Part shown: positions 38,206 to 47,519 of the stretch, one piece after another
How the letters are laid out: each line of letters opens with the position of its first letter
Position numbering within the stretch: the stretch's first letter is position 1
Origin: JBKHDT01 sp049974825
GTDB taxonomy: Bacteria > Pseudomonadota > Gammaproteobacteria > Halothiobacillales > Halothiobacillaceae
DNA: 61,144 nucleotides
Assembly (NCBI GenBank): GCA_049974825.1
Contig: JBNGDJ010000003.1
Location: 1 to 61,144 of the forward strand
Reading direction: 5' to 3'
The notes under the pieces: model-generated
What the model saw: only the letters and a program-made list of their open reading frames with translations
The model's database searches: none
What the model was told of the DNA's origin: nothing
Program-made: the position numbers and the translations under genes

Positions 38206-39459
38206 ATGACTCAAAAGGCACAAGCAGACATGACGGCAAGCATCCCCCTCGGCGCGCTTTCACCAGAAGAATTCCTGCGCGATTACTGGCAAAAGCGCCC
38301 CCTCCTGATCCGCAATGCCATCCCGGGATTCGAGAGCCCCATAAGCCCCGAGGAGCTTGCCGGACTTGCCTGCGAAGAGGAGATCAATGCCCGCCTGATT
38401 CTGGAGCGTGGCGGACGCAAGCCCTGGGAAGTGCGCCATGGTCCGTTTTCCGAAGAGCTGTTCATGACGCTGCCCGAGGACGGGTACTCGCTGCTGGTCA
38501 CAGACTGCGAAAAGGCAGTTCCAGAATTGATGGAAATCGTGCAGGCCTTTCGCTTCGTACCCGACTGGCGGATTGACGACCTGATGATTTCCTATGCCCC
38601 GCCGGGTGGCTCCGTGGGCGCGCACATCGACCAGTACGACGTCTTTCTGCTGCAGGCACATGGTACCCGAAAATGGATGATCGAATCCCGACCCCGGCCG
38701 GAGGTCTACGTGCCCGGCCTGGACGTGCGCATCCTGGAAACCTTCGAGCCAGACGAGGAATGGCTGCTTGAACCGGGCGACCTGCTCTACCTGCCGCCGG
38801 GAATCCCGCATCATGGCGTGGCGCTCACCCCGTGCATGACCTGGTCCATCGGCTTTCGGGCACCGCGGGCCGTGGACGTGGTCTCCGGTGTCGCAGACAT
38901 GCTGATTGACCGGCTGGACCCGGCAGCCCTGTACACGGACCCGGATCGCAGTCTTCAGGACAACCCCGGAGCGCTTGCCGCAGCGGATCTGGCGCGATTC
39001 CGCCGACAGGTCCGGGAGGCGCTGACCGCCGACGACGACCTGATCGACCGGCTCATCGCTCGGGTGCTCACCGACCGGCGTGTCGATCTGGCACCGTTCT
39101 ATCCGGGCAACGAACCCATGGACACCGAGCTGCTCGGCGCGCTGCTGGAGGCCGGGCACCAACTGATGCGCACACCGGCGGTACGAATGGCCCTGGTCGA
39201 GAACGGTGCGGGGGCATTCCTGATGGTCGACGGCGAGGAAACCCGGCTCTGCGAGAGAACCCGCCCCCTGGCTGAATACCTGACCCGCTCGGTCTTCCTG
39301 GATTCCGAACGCCTGCTGGCAGCGCTGGAAGACGAAGAGGCCGGCATCATGCTCGCAGCGCTCTACGCGCATGGCGCTCTGATGTGGGTCGACCCGACGG
39401 CGCTTGAGGATGCGCTGGAGGACGAAGTCGACGCGCCGGACGACGGGGGTGAGGACTAA
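38206..39459 (+). CDS. roxA: RoxA/YcfD-type ribosomal oxygenase (L16 arginine hydroxylase)
   Basis: RoxA is a 2-oxoglutarate/Fe(II) JmjC oxygenase that hydroxylates an arginine of ribosomal protein L16. The 417-residue product has the N-terminal FLRDYWQKRPLLIRNA segment. The iron-binding HxD is in GAHIDQYDVFLLQAHGTRKW, and the distal His is in PPGIPHHGVAL. A C-terminal winged-helix-like region and an acidic tail follow (EDEVDAPDDGGED). Its TAA stop is the first trinucleotide of a dispersed hairpin repeat. It is divergent from the ModE-like operon. Confidence 0.92.
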   Translation: MTQKAQADMTASIPLGALSPEEFLRDYWQKRPLLIRNAIPGFESPISPEELAGLACEEEINARLILERGGRKPWEVRHGPFSEELFMTLPEDGYSLLVTDCEKAVPELMEIVQAFRFVPDWRIDDLMISYAPPGGSVGAHIDQYDVFLLQAHGTRKWMIESRPRPEVYVPGLDVRILETFEPDEEWLLEPGDLLYLPPGIPHHGVALTPCMTWSIGFRAPRAVDVVSGVADMLIDRLDPAALYTDPDRSLQDNPGALAAADLARFRRQVREALTADDDLIDRLIARVLTDRRVDLAPFYPGNEPMDTELLGALLEAGHQLMRTPAVRMALVENGAGAFLMVDGEETRLCERTRPLAEYLTRSVFLDSERLLAALEDEEAGIMLAALYAHGALMWVDPTALEDALEDEVDAPDDGGED

Positions 39460-39614
39460 GGAAACTCTGCACGAAGCCATCCATGGATTTGTGCAGACAC
39501 GCCCGGGCCGATACATGCTCGCCCCGGGCTCCACAATGCAATGGCTTGCGCCATTGTGCGGCAGGGCATCCGAGACCGGCACGGGAAGGTCTGCATTCGT
39601 GCAGACCTTCCCTA
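39457..39614 (+). repeat. Dispersed hairpin repeat, copy c (complete)
   Basis: A 158-bp unit. It starts TAAGGAAACTCTGCAC, with TAA being the roxA stop codon, and ends GTGCAGACCTTCCCTA. The last hairpin is GGGAAGGTCTGCA-TTCG-TGCAGACCTTCCC. This has a double change on both arms relative to the copy at 49021 (AT to GG, compensated). The fourth module is the CGGCAGGGCATCCGAGACCG variant. Confidence 0.92.
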
Positions 39615-39674
39615 ACCTTCAACCGGCACCGTTCGCGCGGTCTCGCCTCGACGACCCGATCCTTCAATCCCACG

Positions 39675-39709
39675 AAAAACGCCCCGGCCAAATGACCGGG
39701 GCGTTTTTT
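39675..39709. terminator. Bidirectional terminator between roxA and acnB
   Basis: AAAAACGCCCCGG and CCGGGGCGTTTTTT form a 13-bp stem with A/T flanks. It serves the convergent roxA (+) and acnB (-) transcripts. Confidence 0.85.
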
Positions 39710-39726
39710 CCATCATGGGGCAAGTG

Positions 39727-42306
39727 TCAGGCAGTCACCACCGGAATATCCTTGAGCATGGCAGGAGCCCGCTCGGCTTCCTTCATGTACTCCTCGATCT
39801 CGTTGAAATTGAGATAGCGGTAAACATCGTCGGCCAGCGGTTCAAGCAGCTTCACATGTTCAAGGTACTCGGGCACCGTCGGCAGACGGCCGATCAGGGC
39901 CGCCACGGCCGAAAGTTCCGCGGAGGCCAGGTAAACATTGGCGTCCTTGCCCATGCGGTTGGGGAAGTTGCGGGTCGAAGTTGACACCACCGTCGCCCCG
40001 TCGGCCACCCGCGCCTGGTTGCCCATGCACAGGGAGCAGCCGGGCATTTCCACCCGGGCACCGGCCTTGCCAAAGATGCTGTAATAACCTTCCTCGGTCA
40101 GCTGGTGCTGATCCATGCGCGTCGGCGGGGCAATCCAAAGGCGCGTGGGTACCGAGGCACCGGCCGCCTCAAGTACCTTGCCCGCGGCACGGTAGTGACC
40201 GATGTTGGTCATGCAGGAGCCGATAAACACTTCGTCCACGCTGTCGCCCTGCACCTCGGAAAGCGGCCGGATATCGTCCGGATCGTTCGGGCAGGCCAGC
40301 AGCGGCTCGGTGATCTCGTTGAGGTCGATCTCGATGACCTCGGCGTACTCGGCATCGGCGTCCGGCTGAAGCAGCTCGGGGTTCTCAAGCCACTTTTCCA
40401 TGGCCTCGATCCGACGCGACAGCGTCCGCTTGTCCTCGTAGCCATTGGCGATCATCCAGTTGAGCAGGGTGATGTTGGACTTGAGGAATTCGATGATGGG
40501 CTCCTTGCCCAGCCGAACCGTGCAGCCGTTGGCCGAGCGCTCCGCCGAGGCGTCGGCAAACTCGAAGGCCTGCTCGACTTTCAGGTCCGGCAGGCCCTCG
40601 ATTTCCAGCACCCGCCCGCTGAACACGTTCTTCTTGCCCTTTTTCTCGACCGTGAGCAGACCCCGCTGGATGGCCGCATAGGGGATGGCATTGACCAGGT
40701 CGCGCAGGGTAATGCCCGGCTGCATCTGACCCTTGAAACGGACCAGTACCGACTCGGGCATGTCCAGCGGCATGACGCCAAGCGCGGCAGCAAACGCTAC
40801 CAGGCCGGAGCCGGCCGGGAAGGAAATGCCGATCGGGAACCGGGTATGTGAATCCCCGCCCGTGCCCACGGTATCCGGCAGGATCATCCGGTTGAGCCAG
40901 GAGTGAATGACGCCATCGCCGGGGCGCAGGCTGACGCCACCACGGGTGCTGATGAAATCCGGCAGACTGTGCTGCAGCTCGATGTCCACGGGCTTGGGAT
41001 AAGCGGCCGTGTGGCAGAACGACTGCATGACCAGGTCGGCCGAGAAGCCCAGACAGGCCAGCTCCTTGAGCTCGTCGCGCGTCATGGCTCCGGTGGTGTC
41101 CTGGGAGCCGACCGTCGCCATGCGCGGCTCGCAGTAGGTCCCCGGACGCACGCCTTCGACGCCGCAGGCCCGACCGACCATCTTCTGCGCCAGCGTGTAA
41201 CCCTTGCCGGTATCTTCCGGCTGGACAGGACGGCGGAACACGTCGGAAGGCGACAGGCCCAGCGACTCGCGCGCCCGGTCGGTCAGGCCGCGACCGATGA
41301 TCAACGGGATCCGTCCGCCGGCGCGGACCTCGTCCGGCAGGGTGCTTGGTCGCAGTGCAAAGGTGGCCACCACGGAGCCATCCTTGATCAGCTCCCCGGC
41401 ATAGGGGCGGATGGTCACGACATCACCGGTTTCAAGCTCGGAGACATCCACCTCGATCGGCAGCGCCCCGGAATCCTCAGCGGTATTGAAGAAAATCGGG
41501 GCAATCTTGCCGCCCAGCACCACGCCACCGGTGCGCTTGCCCGGAACATGCGGAATGTCCGCTCCCAGGTGCCACTGCACCGAGTTGATGGCGGACTTGC
41601 GCGAAGAACCGGTGCCTACCACATCACCCACGTAGGCAACGGGATGGCCCTTTTTCTTGAGTTCGGGGATCAGCGTCAACGCCTCGGGCATCTTGCTCTG
41701 CAACATGGCGCGGGCATGCAGCGGGATGTCCGGACGGCTCCAGGCTTCCTGAGCGGGGGACAGGTCATCGGTATTGGTCTCGCCGGGCACCTTCAGCACG
41801 GTGACGGTGATCTCCTCCGGCATTTCTGGCTTTGCCAGGAACCACTCGCCCTCGGCCCAGGACTGCATCACCGCCTGGGCATGGGGGTTGCCCGCCTTGG
41901 CCTTGTCCTCGACGTCGCGGAAGGCATCGTAGACCATCACCAGGCTTGAAAGCGCCTTGACCGCCTCCGGGGCAACCGTGTCGTCGTCCAGCAGTTCAAT
42001 CAGCGGGGCAATGTTGTATCCGCCCATCATCGTGCCCAACAGACGCGTGGCCTCGATGCGGTCGATCAGAGGGCAGTCGGTTTCACCCTTGGCCACGTCC
42101 GCGAGAAAGGCGGCCTTGACGTAGGCGGCCTGATCCACGCCAGGCGGCACCCGGTTGCGCAGAAGATCGAGCAGAAAGCCTTCTTCGCCCGCCGGCGGTG
42201 CCTTCAGCAACTCGACCAGTCCGGCGACCTGTTCGGCATTCAGTGGCTTGGGCGGCACCCCGTCGGCGGCGCGCTGTTCTACGTGGATTCGGTAGGCCTC
42301 GAGCAT
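39727..42306 (-). CDS. acnB: Bifunctional aconitase B / 2-methylisocitrate dehydratase
   Basis: AcnB is the main TCA-cycle aconitase in gammaproteobacteria. The 859-residue product starts MLEAYRIHVEQRAADG with the HEAT-like domain. It has the swivelling domain (VGTGSSRKSAINSVQ) and Fe-S ligands in IGSCMTNIGHYRAAG and PGCSLCMGNQA. ATG 42306 has a GAGGT about 9 nt upstream; the frame extends far upstream to 42633 across the divergent promoter region and is not coding. It is convergent with roxA. Confidence 0.96.
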   Translation of the reverse strand: MLEAYRIHVEQRAADGVPPKPLNAEQVAGLVELLKAPPAGEEGFLLDLLRNRVPPGVDQAAYVKAAFLADVAKGETDCPLIDRIEATRLLGTMMGGYNIAPLIELLDDDTVAPEAVKALSSLVMVYDAFRDVEDKAKAGNPHAQAVMQSWAEGEWFLAKPEMPEEITVTVLKVPGETNTDDLSPAQEAWSRPDIPLHARAMLQSKMPEALTLIPELKKKGHPVAYVGDVVGTGSSRKSAINSVQWHLGADIPHVPGKRTGGVVLGGKIAPIFFNTAEDSGALPIEVDVSELETGDVVTIRPYAGELIKDGSVVATFALRPSTLPDEVRAGGRIPLIIGRGLTDRARESLGLSPSDVFRRPVQPEDTGKGYTLAQKMVGRACGVEGVRPGTYCEPRMATVGSQDTTGAMTRDELKELACLGFSADLVMQSFCHTAAYPKPVDIELQHSLPDFISTRGGVSLRPGDGVIHSWLNRMILPDTVGTGGDSHTRFPIGISFPAGSGLVAFAAALGVMPLDMPESVLVRFKGQMQPGITLRDLVNAIPYAAIQRGLLTVEKKGKKNVFSGRVLEIEGLPDLKVEQAFEFADASAERSANGCTVRLGKEPIIEFLKSNITLLNWMIANGYEDKRTLSRRIEAMEKWLENPELLQPDADAEYAEVIEIDLNEITEPLLACPNDPDDIRPLSEVQGDSVDEVFIGSCMTNIGHYRAAGKVLEAAGASVPTRLWIAPPTRMDQHQLTEEGYYSIFGKAGARVEMPGCSLCMGNQARVADGATVVSTSTRNFPNRMGKDANVYLASAELSAVAALIGRLPTVPEYLEHVKLLEPLADDVYRYLNFNEIEEYMKEAERAPAMLKDIPVVTA

Positions 42307-42358
42307 CGAATTGGACCTCGTCGTTTTTTGGAAGCGAATGAATCTGACAGGACGCGCC

Positions 42359-42364
42359 ATTATA
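42359..42364 (-). promoter_or_regulatory. Candidate -10 box of acnB
   Basis: A perfect TATAAT on the minus strand lies 53 nt before the acnB ATG in the divergent acnB/moxR region. The -35 position at 17-18 bp has no good match, so an activator may be needed or this may be chance. Confidence 0.35.
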
Positions 42365-42455
42365 CATGCCCCTTCCGACACGACCCGATAGCCCTTATTC
42401 TCAGGGCAAGAGATGCGCCCGACGCCATCTTGCCCAGTACAGATCAGGTAAACGG

Positions 42456-43382
42456 ATGAACGAGACGAACGAACAGCCGCAACAGACCCTGGCCCGCATC
42501 CTCGATGAAATCGGACGGGTCGTGCTCGGCAAGCCCGAGGCGATTCGCAGCAGTCTGGCCTGCCTGCTCGCAGGCGGGCATCTGCTGCTTGAGGACGTGC
42601 CGGGCGTGGGCAAGACCACGCTGGCGCATGCACTGGCCCGGGCCGTGGGCCTGCGCTTTCGCCGCCTGCAGTTCACGGCGGACATGATGCCGGCCGATGT
42701 GCTGGGCGTCACCGTTTACGAGGGCGCGGAGAAAGGCTTTCGCTTTCACCCCGGGCCGGTGTTCACGGAAGTGCTGCTGGCCGACGAGATCAACCGGGCG
42801 CCGGCCAAGGTGCAGAGCGCCCTGCTCGAAGCCATGGAAGAACAACAGGTCAGCGTAGACGGCAAGCGCTACCCGCTGCCGGAAGTGTTCTTTGTCATCG
42901 CCACACAGAACCCCGTGCAGCAGCTCGGCACCTATCCGCTGCCCGAATCGCAACTCGACCGATTCTCGATGGTGATCGAGCTGGGCTACCCGCCGCCAAC
43001 CGCAGAGCGGGCCATGCTCAAGGGCGAAGGGGGACGTACCCGGATCGAGGACATTCACCCGGTGACCGATGCCGCCGGTGTCCGGCGCCTGCAGGCCACG
43101 CTCGACCAGGTGCACATCTCCGACCGTCTGGTGGACTACGTGCAGGCCCTGCTGGCTGCCAGTCGCGAACGGGGCGAGTTCCTGCACGGTCTTTCACCCC
43201 GGGCGGGTCTGGTTCTCTTGCGCGTAGCCCGGGCCTGGGCCATGACGCAGGGCCGAAACCACGTGGAACCCGAGGATGTTCAGGCCGTATTTCCGGGACT
43301 GGTCGATCACCGGCTGGTGCGGCGAGAGCCGGAGGGGGATCTGCCCTCGGCCATTCTCCTGCGCAGCGTTCCGGTCGACTGA
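42456..43382 (+). CDS. MoxR-family AAA+ ATPase
   Basis: The 308-residue product has Walker A (EDVPGVGKTTLAHALA), Walker B (LLADEINRAPAKVQSALLEAMEE) and FVIATQNPVQQLGTYPLPESQLDRF, the MoxR sensor region. MoxR ATPases act as chaperones for enzyme or metal-centre maturation and are encoded next to DUF58 proteins. DUF58 follows 6 bp after the stop and TgpA after that, giving the common MoxR-DUF58-TgpA operon. ATG 42456 is chosen (MNETNE). Confidence 0.93.
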   Translation: MNETNEQPQQTLARILDEIGRVVLGKPEAIRSSLACLLAGGHLLLEDVPGVGKTTLAHALARAVGLRFRRLQFTADMMPADVLGVTVYEGAEKGFRFHPGPVFTEVLLADEINRAPAKVQSALLEAMEEQQVSVDGKRYPLPEVFFVIATQNPVQQLGTYPLPESQLDRFSMVIELGYPPPTAERAMLKGEGGRTRIEDIHPVTDAAGVRRLQATLDQVHISDRLVDYVQALLAASRERGEFLHGLSPRAGLVLLRVARAWAMTQGRNHVEPEDVQAVFPGLVDHRLVRREPEGDLPSAILLRSVPVD

Positions 43383-43388
43383 ATCACG

Positions 43389-44276
43389 ATGGACGAGCGC
43401 ATCCGGCTGCGTCCCACCCGCCTGGCGATGTTCTTCGCACTGCTGTGCCTGATCATGCTCGGCGCGGCGATCAATTACGGGAACAACCTCTCGTTTCTCG
43501 TGGCCTTCATGCTCATCGGCATTGCCATCAACGGTGCCTGGCAGACTCGTCGTCAGCTGGCGCGTCTGCAACTGCAGCTGGAAGAACCCGCGCCGCGCCA
43601 TGCGGGCAGTCCGGGCCAACTGCGGCTGCTGGTCTCGGCCGAGGATCACGCCCGCCCGGGGCTGCGCCTGTCGCTGTCCGGCGACCCGGTGGCAGTCAGT
43701 GTTCCTGCTGATCGGCCAGTGGCGGTGCAGCTTCCCCTCCCGGCGATGCGCAGGGGGCGCCACGCCCTGCCGCCGATCTTCCTCGAAACAACCTACCCGC
43801 TGGGGCTCTGGCAGGCCAGTCGCCAGCAGGCCGACACCGGCAGGCAGTGGGTCTGGCCTGCACCGCGCGGCGACCTGCCACTGCCCGCGCTTGACGAATC
43901 CCGCGGACAGGCCAGCCCGCGCCGGCCAGGCGACGAGGAATTTCATGCCCTGCGCGGATACCACCCCGGTGATCCGCTCACGCGGATTGCCTTCAAGCGC
44001 TCGGCTGGCACGCCCGGTGGCCTGCTGACCAAGACATTTGTGGGTCAGCCCGGAGGTGGCGACCTGGTGGATCTTGATTACGCCCGGGCGACGGGCGATC
44101 CCGAGACCCGTCTTTCACAACTGGCCTCATGGATCTTGCAGGCGGAGTCGGCGGCAAGGCCCTGGCGCCTGGTGCTGCCCGGCCAGCCCGATATCGGACC
44201 GGGACTCGGCCCGGAACAAAGTCGTCGGGCGATGCAGGCACTGGCCCTGTTCGTTGTTCCGGGAGTTCGCCCATGA
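43389..44276 (+). CDS. DUF58 domain membrane protein
   Basis: The 295-residue product has two N-terminal membrane segments (~residues 12-45) and a cytoplasmic part with the DUF58 core EEFHALRGYHPGDPLTRIAFKRSA (a reduced vWA-like domain). It is assumed to work with the MoxR ATPase encoded upstream. The stop overlaps the TgpA start in an ATGA. No substrate can be inferred. Confidence 0.9.
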   Translation: MDERIRLRPTRLAMFFALLCLIMLGAAINYGNNLSFLVAFMLIGIAINGAWQTRRQLARLQLQLEEPAPRHAGSPGQLRLLVSAEDHARPGLRLSLSGDPVAVSVPADRPVAVQLPLPAMRRGRHALPPIFLETTYPLGLWQASRQQADTGRQWVWPAPRGDLPLPALDESRGQASPRRPGDEEFHALRGYHPGDPLTRIAFKRSAGTPGGLLTKTFVGQPGGGDLVDLDYARATGDPETRLSQLASWILQAESAARPWRLVLPGQPDIGPGLGPEQSRRAMQALALFVVPGVRP

Positions 44277-46279
44277 ACAGCCGGGCATGGACTCTCGATC
44301 CGGTACTGTTCTGGGCCCTGGCCGGGCTGCTTGGGCTGCACCTGGTCAACCTGCAGCCCTGGATGGTTCCGGCCGTGGCGCTGGCACTGGGCTGGCGACT
44401 GCTGCATGACCGGTTCGGCCTGCGCCTGCCGGGCAAGCAGACTGTGGTCATCCTGATGGCGGCGGGCTTTGGCCTGGTGTTCCTGGCCTTTGGCAATCCA
44501 CTGGGCCGAGAGGCGGGCACCACGCTTCTGGCACTGGCGGCGGGACTCAAGCTTCTGGAGACGCGCAGGCCGCGGGATGCCTATGCCCTGCTGCTGCTGG
44601 GCTTTTTCCTGATCGTCACGCATTTTCTGTTCAGCCAGACCCCGCTGACCTTTGCCGCCATGCTGCTGGCGCTGACTGCCCTGGTTGCCGCGCTGATCGG
44701 ACTGAGCACCCCGGCGCCGGAACTGACTGCCGCACGACGAATGCGACGCGCAGGCGGGCTGATCGCTGCGGGCATTCCGGCCACGCTGATCCTGTTTCTG
44801 CTGTTCCCTCGGCCGCCCGGGGGGCTCTGGGGCGTTCAGACCCCGACCGCAGCAAGCGTGACGGGGCTTTCCGAAACCATGGAGCCGGGCCAGATCAGCG
44901 ACCTGTCCCAGTCCGGTGAGGTGGCCTTCCGGGTGACCTTTGACGGCGAGGTTCCGCCCAATCGACTCCTGTACTGGCGTGGCCCGGTGCTGTGGAACTT
45001 TGATGGCACTACCTGGAGCCGCCGTTCCCTCCCGGACCGGCGAGCGCCGGTGGAGGCTTCGCTTGGACGCGAGGTGTCCTATACCGTCACGCTGGAGCCA
45101 CACGGTCGCGACTGGCTGTTTGCACTTGATGTCCCGCTCCAGACGCCTCCGCGGGCGCGGATCAACGAAAGCCTTGAAATCCGCTCGGTCATTCCGGTCG
45201 AGTCCCGGCTGCGCTACCACATGCGCTCGGCCCTGGCCTACGTGCTTTCGCCCGGCGAACTTTCACCCCGGGACCGCGCCGCGGCGCTGGCTCTCCCCGA
45301 AGGACACAACCCGCGTCTGGTTGCCCTGGCGTCGGGCTGGCGCGGACAGCCCGCCCCCATCGTGGTCGAGCGAGCCCTGTCGCATTTCATGAACGAGCCG
45401 TTCAGCTACACGCTCTCGCCCGGCCGACTCCCGGGGGAGGACGGCATGGACCATTTCCTGTTCGAGCAGCAACGGGGCTTCTGCGAGCATTACGCCTCGG
45501 CCTTTGTGCTGATGATGCGCGCTGCGGGCATCCCGGCCCGGGTGGTGACCGGCTACCACGGCGGCGAAGTCAACGACGACTACCTGATCGTGCGCCAGTC
45601 CGATGCCCATGCCTGGGCCGAGGTCTGGAGCGACGCGGACGGTTGGTTCCGGATTGACCCCACAAGCGTCATCGCCCCGGAGCGCATTGAGAGCGGAGTG
45701 GCTGACAGTGTTCGCGACAACCCTGACTTGCCGGACACCGTGCGGCGCGAAGATACCTGGCAACGTGGGCTCGCCCTGCAGCTGGACCGAATGGAAAACG
45801 GCTGGAACCAGTGGGTACTCGGCTACGACAACACCGAACAGCGGCGGCTGCTTTCGCGCTTCGGGATGGAAAATCCGGGACCGGTCGCCCTTGTGGCAAT
45901 TGCCCTGGTGACATCCGCTCTCGCCTGGATTCTGATGTTCTGGCTGCTGCGCCGGCTTCCCGAGCGCGGCACGACCGACCCGGTGCATGTCGGCTGGCGC
46001 CGGGTGATCCGTGCCTGCCGGCGACTGGGCATCGACCGCGCGCCGGGTGAGGCACCACGCGATCTCGCCCGGCGAGTCATTGCGGTCGAACCAAGGATTG
46101 CGCCCGAGATGAACGCCTACCTGCGCCTGTACCTGGGGATTGCCTACGGGCGCGGCGATACGCGTCTTCAGCGCCGCCGGCTCCTTCAGGCAGAGCGTCG
46201 GCTGCGCCGGCGGTTGTGGCGGCTGCGCCTGAAGCGGACAGTCAGTGGCGCAGGGCGCGCAGCCAGGTCCAGATATTGA
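44273..46279 (+). CDS. TgpA-type transglutaminase-like membrane protein
   Basis: The 668-residue product has about six N-terminal membrane segments (~1-175). A periplasmic transglutaminase-core domain has the catalytic Cys in RGFCEHYASAF, the His in SDAHAWAEVW and the Asp in FRIDPTS. A final membrane segment (~545-565) and a DUF4129-like helical tail with many Arg follow. In Pseudomonas TgpA is essential and periplasmic, with an unclear substrate. The last 38 bp overlap the convergent zinc-peptidase gene. Confidence 0.92.
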   Translation: MNSRAWTLDPVLFWALAGLLGLHLVNLQPWMVPAVALALGWRLLHDRFGLRLPGKQTVVILMAAGFGLVFLAFGNPLGREAGTTLLALAAGLKLLETRRPRDAYALLLLGFFLIVTHFLFSQTPLTFAAMLLALTALVAALIGLSTPAPELTAARRMRRAGGLIAAGIPATLILFLLFPRPPGGLWGVQTPTAASVTGLSETMEPGQISDLSQSGEVAFRVTFDGEVPPNRLLYWRGPVLWNFDGTTWSRRSLPDRRAPVEASLGREVSYTVTLEPHGRDWLFALDVPLQTPPRARINESLEIRSVIPVESRLRYHMRSALAYVLSPGELSPRDRAAALALPEGHNPRLVALASGWRGQPAPIVVERALSHFMNEPFSYTLSPGRLPGEDGMDHFLFEQQRGFCEHYASAFVLMMRAAGIPARVVTGYHGGEVNDDYLIVRQSDAHAWAEVWSDADGWFRIDPTSVIAPERIESGVADSVRDNPDLPDTVRREDTWQRGLALQLDRMENGWNQWVLGYDNTEQRRLLSRFGMENPGPVALVAIALVTSALAWILMFWLLRRLPERGTTDPVHVGWRRVIRACRRLGIDRAPGEAPRDLARRVIAVEPRIAPEMNAYLRLYLGIAYGRGDTRLQRRRLLQAERRLRRRLWRLRLKRTVSGAGRAARSRY

Positions 46280-46925
46280 GCAGCGAGCCCAGCGACTGGG
46301 CCACGTAAGTCAGCGCCGCGGCTTTCAGAATCCGTCGGGCCGGGCGCGCATCCTCCGGCCGCAGATAGCCGCCCTGCTCAAGCATTGGCAGAGCCCGATT
46401 GAAGGAGGCATCAAACTCCGTCGGCAGGGTAATGAAGTGGACCACGGCAGCCAGCCCCATGGTCAGAAAGCCCGCCAGAAACATCAGCAAACCGGCGCCG
46501 GCATGCTTGGTCAGAAACAGGATGACCGGGATGCCGATCAGCATCAGGCCACCGATCTTCTGGCCAATCATGCTCAGGCGGACCAGCCGGTCTCGTGCCC
46601 TGAAGGGTGCATAGCCAATTTCGTGCTGGATGGCGTGGCCCACCTCGTGCGCGGCCACCGTGATCGCGGTCAGCGACCGTCCGTGGTAGTTGTCCGGCGA
46701 CAACCGCACCGCACGGGCGTCCGGATCGTAGTGATCACCCCGGTCGGTTTCTTCCACCGAAACCCCGTTAATCTGGAGGCGGTCCAGCAGATGCCGCGCC
46801 AACTGAGCCCCCGTGCCCTGGTAGCGGTCCGCCGGCTGGCTGTATCGGTTCATCACGCGGCGTACCCACCAGCCCGGGGCGTAGATCGCCAGCAGGAACA
46901 AACCGCCAAGAACAATCAAATGCAT
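46242..46925 (-). CDS. YugP-type neutral zinc metallopeptidase, membrane
   Basis: The 227-residue product has an N-terminal membrane segment, a periplasmic or cytoplasmic catalytic part with zinc motif HEVGHAIQHEIGY (His-Glu-x-x-His) and further hydrophobic segments toward the C-terminus. The family (Zn_peptidase_2/YugP) is widespread and poorly characterised. Its 3' end overlaps TgpA by 38 bp tail to tail, so the two transcripts are partly complementary. Confidence 0.9.
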   Translation of the reverse strand: MHLIVLGGLFLLAIYAPGWWVRRVMNRYSQPADRYQGTGAQLARHLLDRLQINGVSVEETDRGDHYDPDARAVRLSPDNYHGRSLTAITVAAHEVGHAIQHEIGYAPFRARDRLVRLSMIGQKIGGLMLIGIPVILFLTKHAGAGLLMFLAGFLTMGLAAVVHFITLPTEFDASFNRALPMLEQGGYLRPEDARPARRILKAAALTYVAQSLGSLLNIWTWLRALRH

Positions 46926-47295
46926 GGGCAGAAAAACCCTTCAAAGAAATTCAGCACACAGCCACGGCCGGCCTCGTGCACAAGTGTCCCGAAACTGACC
47001 GCGGGCAGCAGACAACGATCCGCAGGTCTACACTGGCAGCAGGCCCTTCGAAAAACCCGAGAGCGGGGTTGATCGATGTTCCTGACTCAAGCACGGTTTG
47101 CATGTCGCCAGAGCGTGCCACGCAGGGTGTCAAACACCCTGCCGCTTGAAGGCGCACTTGAAGGCGCAAGTGAACAATTGCGCAAGTTCGGAATGGCGCC
47201 AACCGTTCCCTCGGTCCGTGCCTGCGGTGCGCCCAAGAGCGCTCGTCGCGCCCCGGACTTTCGGCAAAACAAAAAACCACCGGAGGAGAAAGGCA
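46926..47295. other. Upstream region of the small 72-residue gene
   Basis: The 370 bp hold no credible gene, but they contain a perfect 9-bp stem (GCAGGGTGT/ACACCCTGC with CAA loop, 47122-47142). Right after it comes a 12-bp tandem repeat (CTTGAAGGCGCA twice, 47145-47168). These may be a structured leader of the gene at 47296. No repeat-family copy is present. Confidence 0.5.
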
Positions 47296-47514
47296 ATGTT
47301 TCTTGAACACCCGGAAAGCAACAGCATGGTCGAAATCCTGGACATGAGCCTGCTGGCTGACCCAACCGTGGCCACCATCACCGGTCGGGCCCATGCCGGC
47401 GAGGAATTGCAGGATGAAACCGAGTACGAAAAGACCGAGTTGCGGTTTCCCTCCGGCGAACCGCTGCCTCGCTGCTGGCTGGACCTGCACTGGCGTGAGG
47501 ACACACCGGGATAA
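47296..47514 (+). CDS. Small acidic protein of unknown function
   Basis: The 72-residue product (ESNSMVEILDMSLLADP, HAGEELQDETEYEKTEL, FPSGEPLPRCWLDLHW) has no signal peptide and looks like a compact cytosolic domain with one Cys. A strong GGAGGAGAAAGG site precedes ATG 47296. Codon use matches its neighbours. It stands alone between divergent and convergent minus-strand genes. The TAA stop is followed within a few bases by a dispersed repeat. I do not recognise the family. Confidence 0.7.
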   Translation: MFLEHPESNSMVEILDMSLLADPTVATITGRAHAGEELQDETEYEKTELRFPSGEPLPRCWLDLHWREDTPG

Positions 47515-47519
47515 GCACC

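Noticed and set aside
42366..42455. N-terminal extension of the MoxR ATPase
   Set aside because: The added residues are low in similarity to MoxR and cover the acnB promoter region; ATG 42456 gives normal length.
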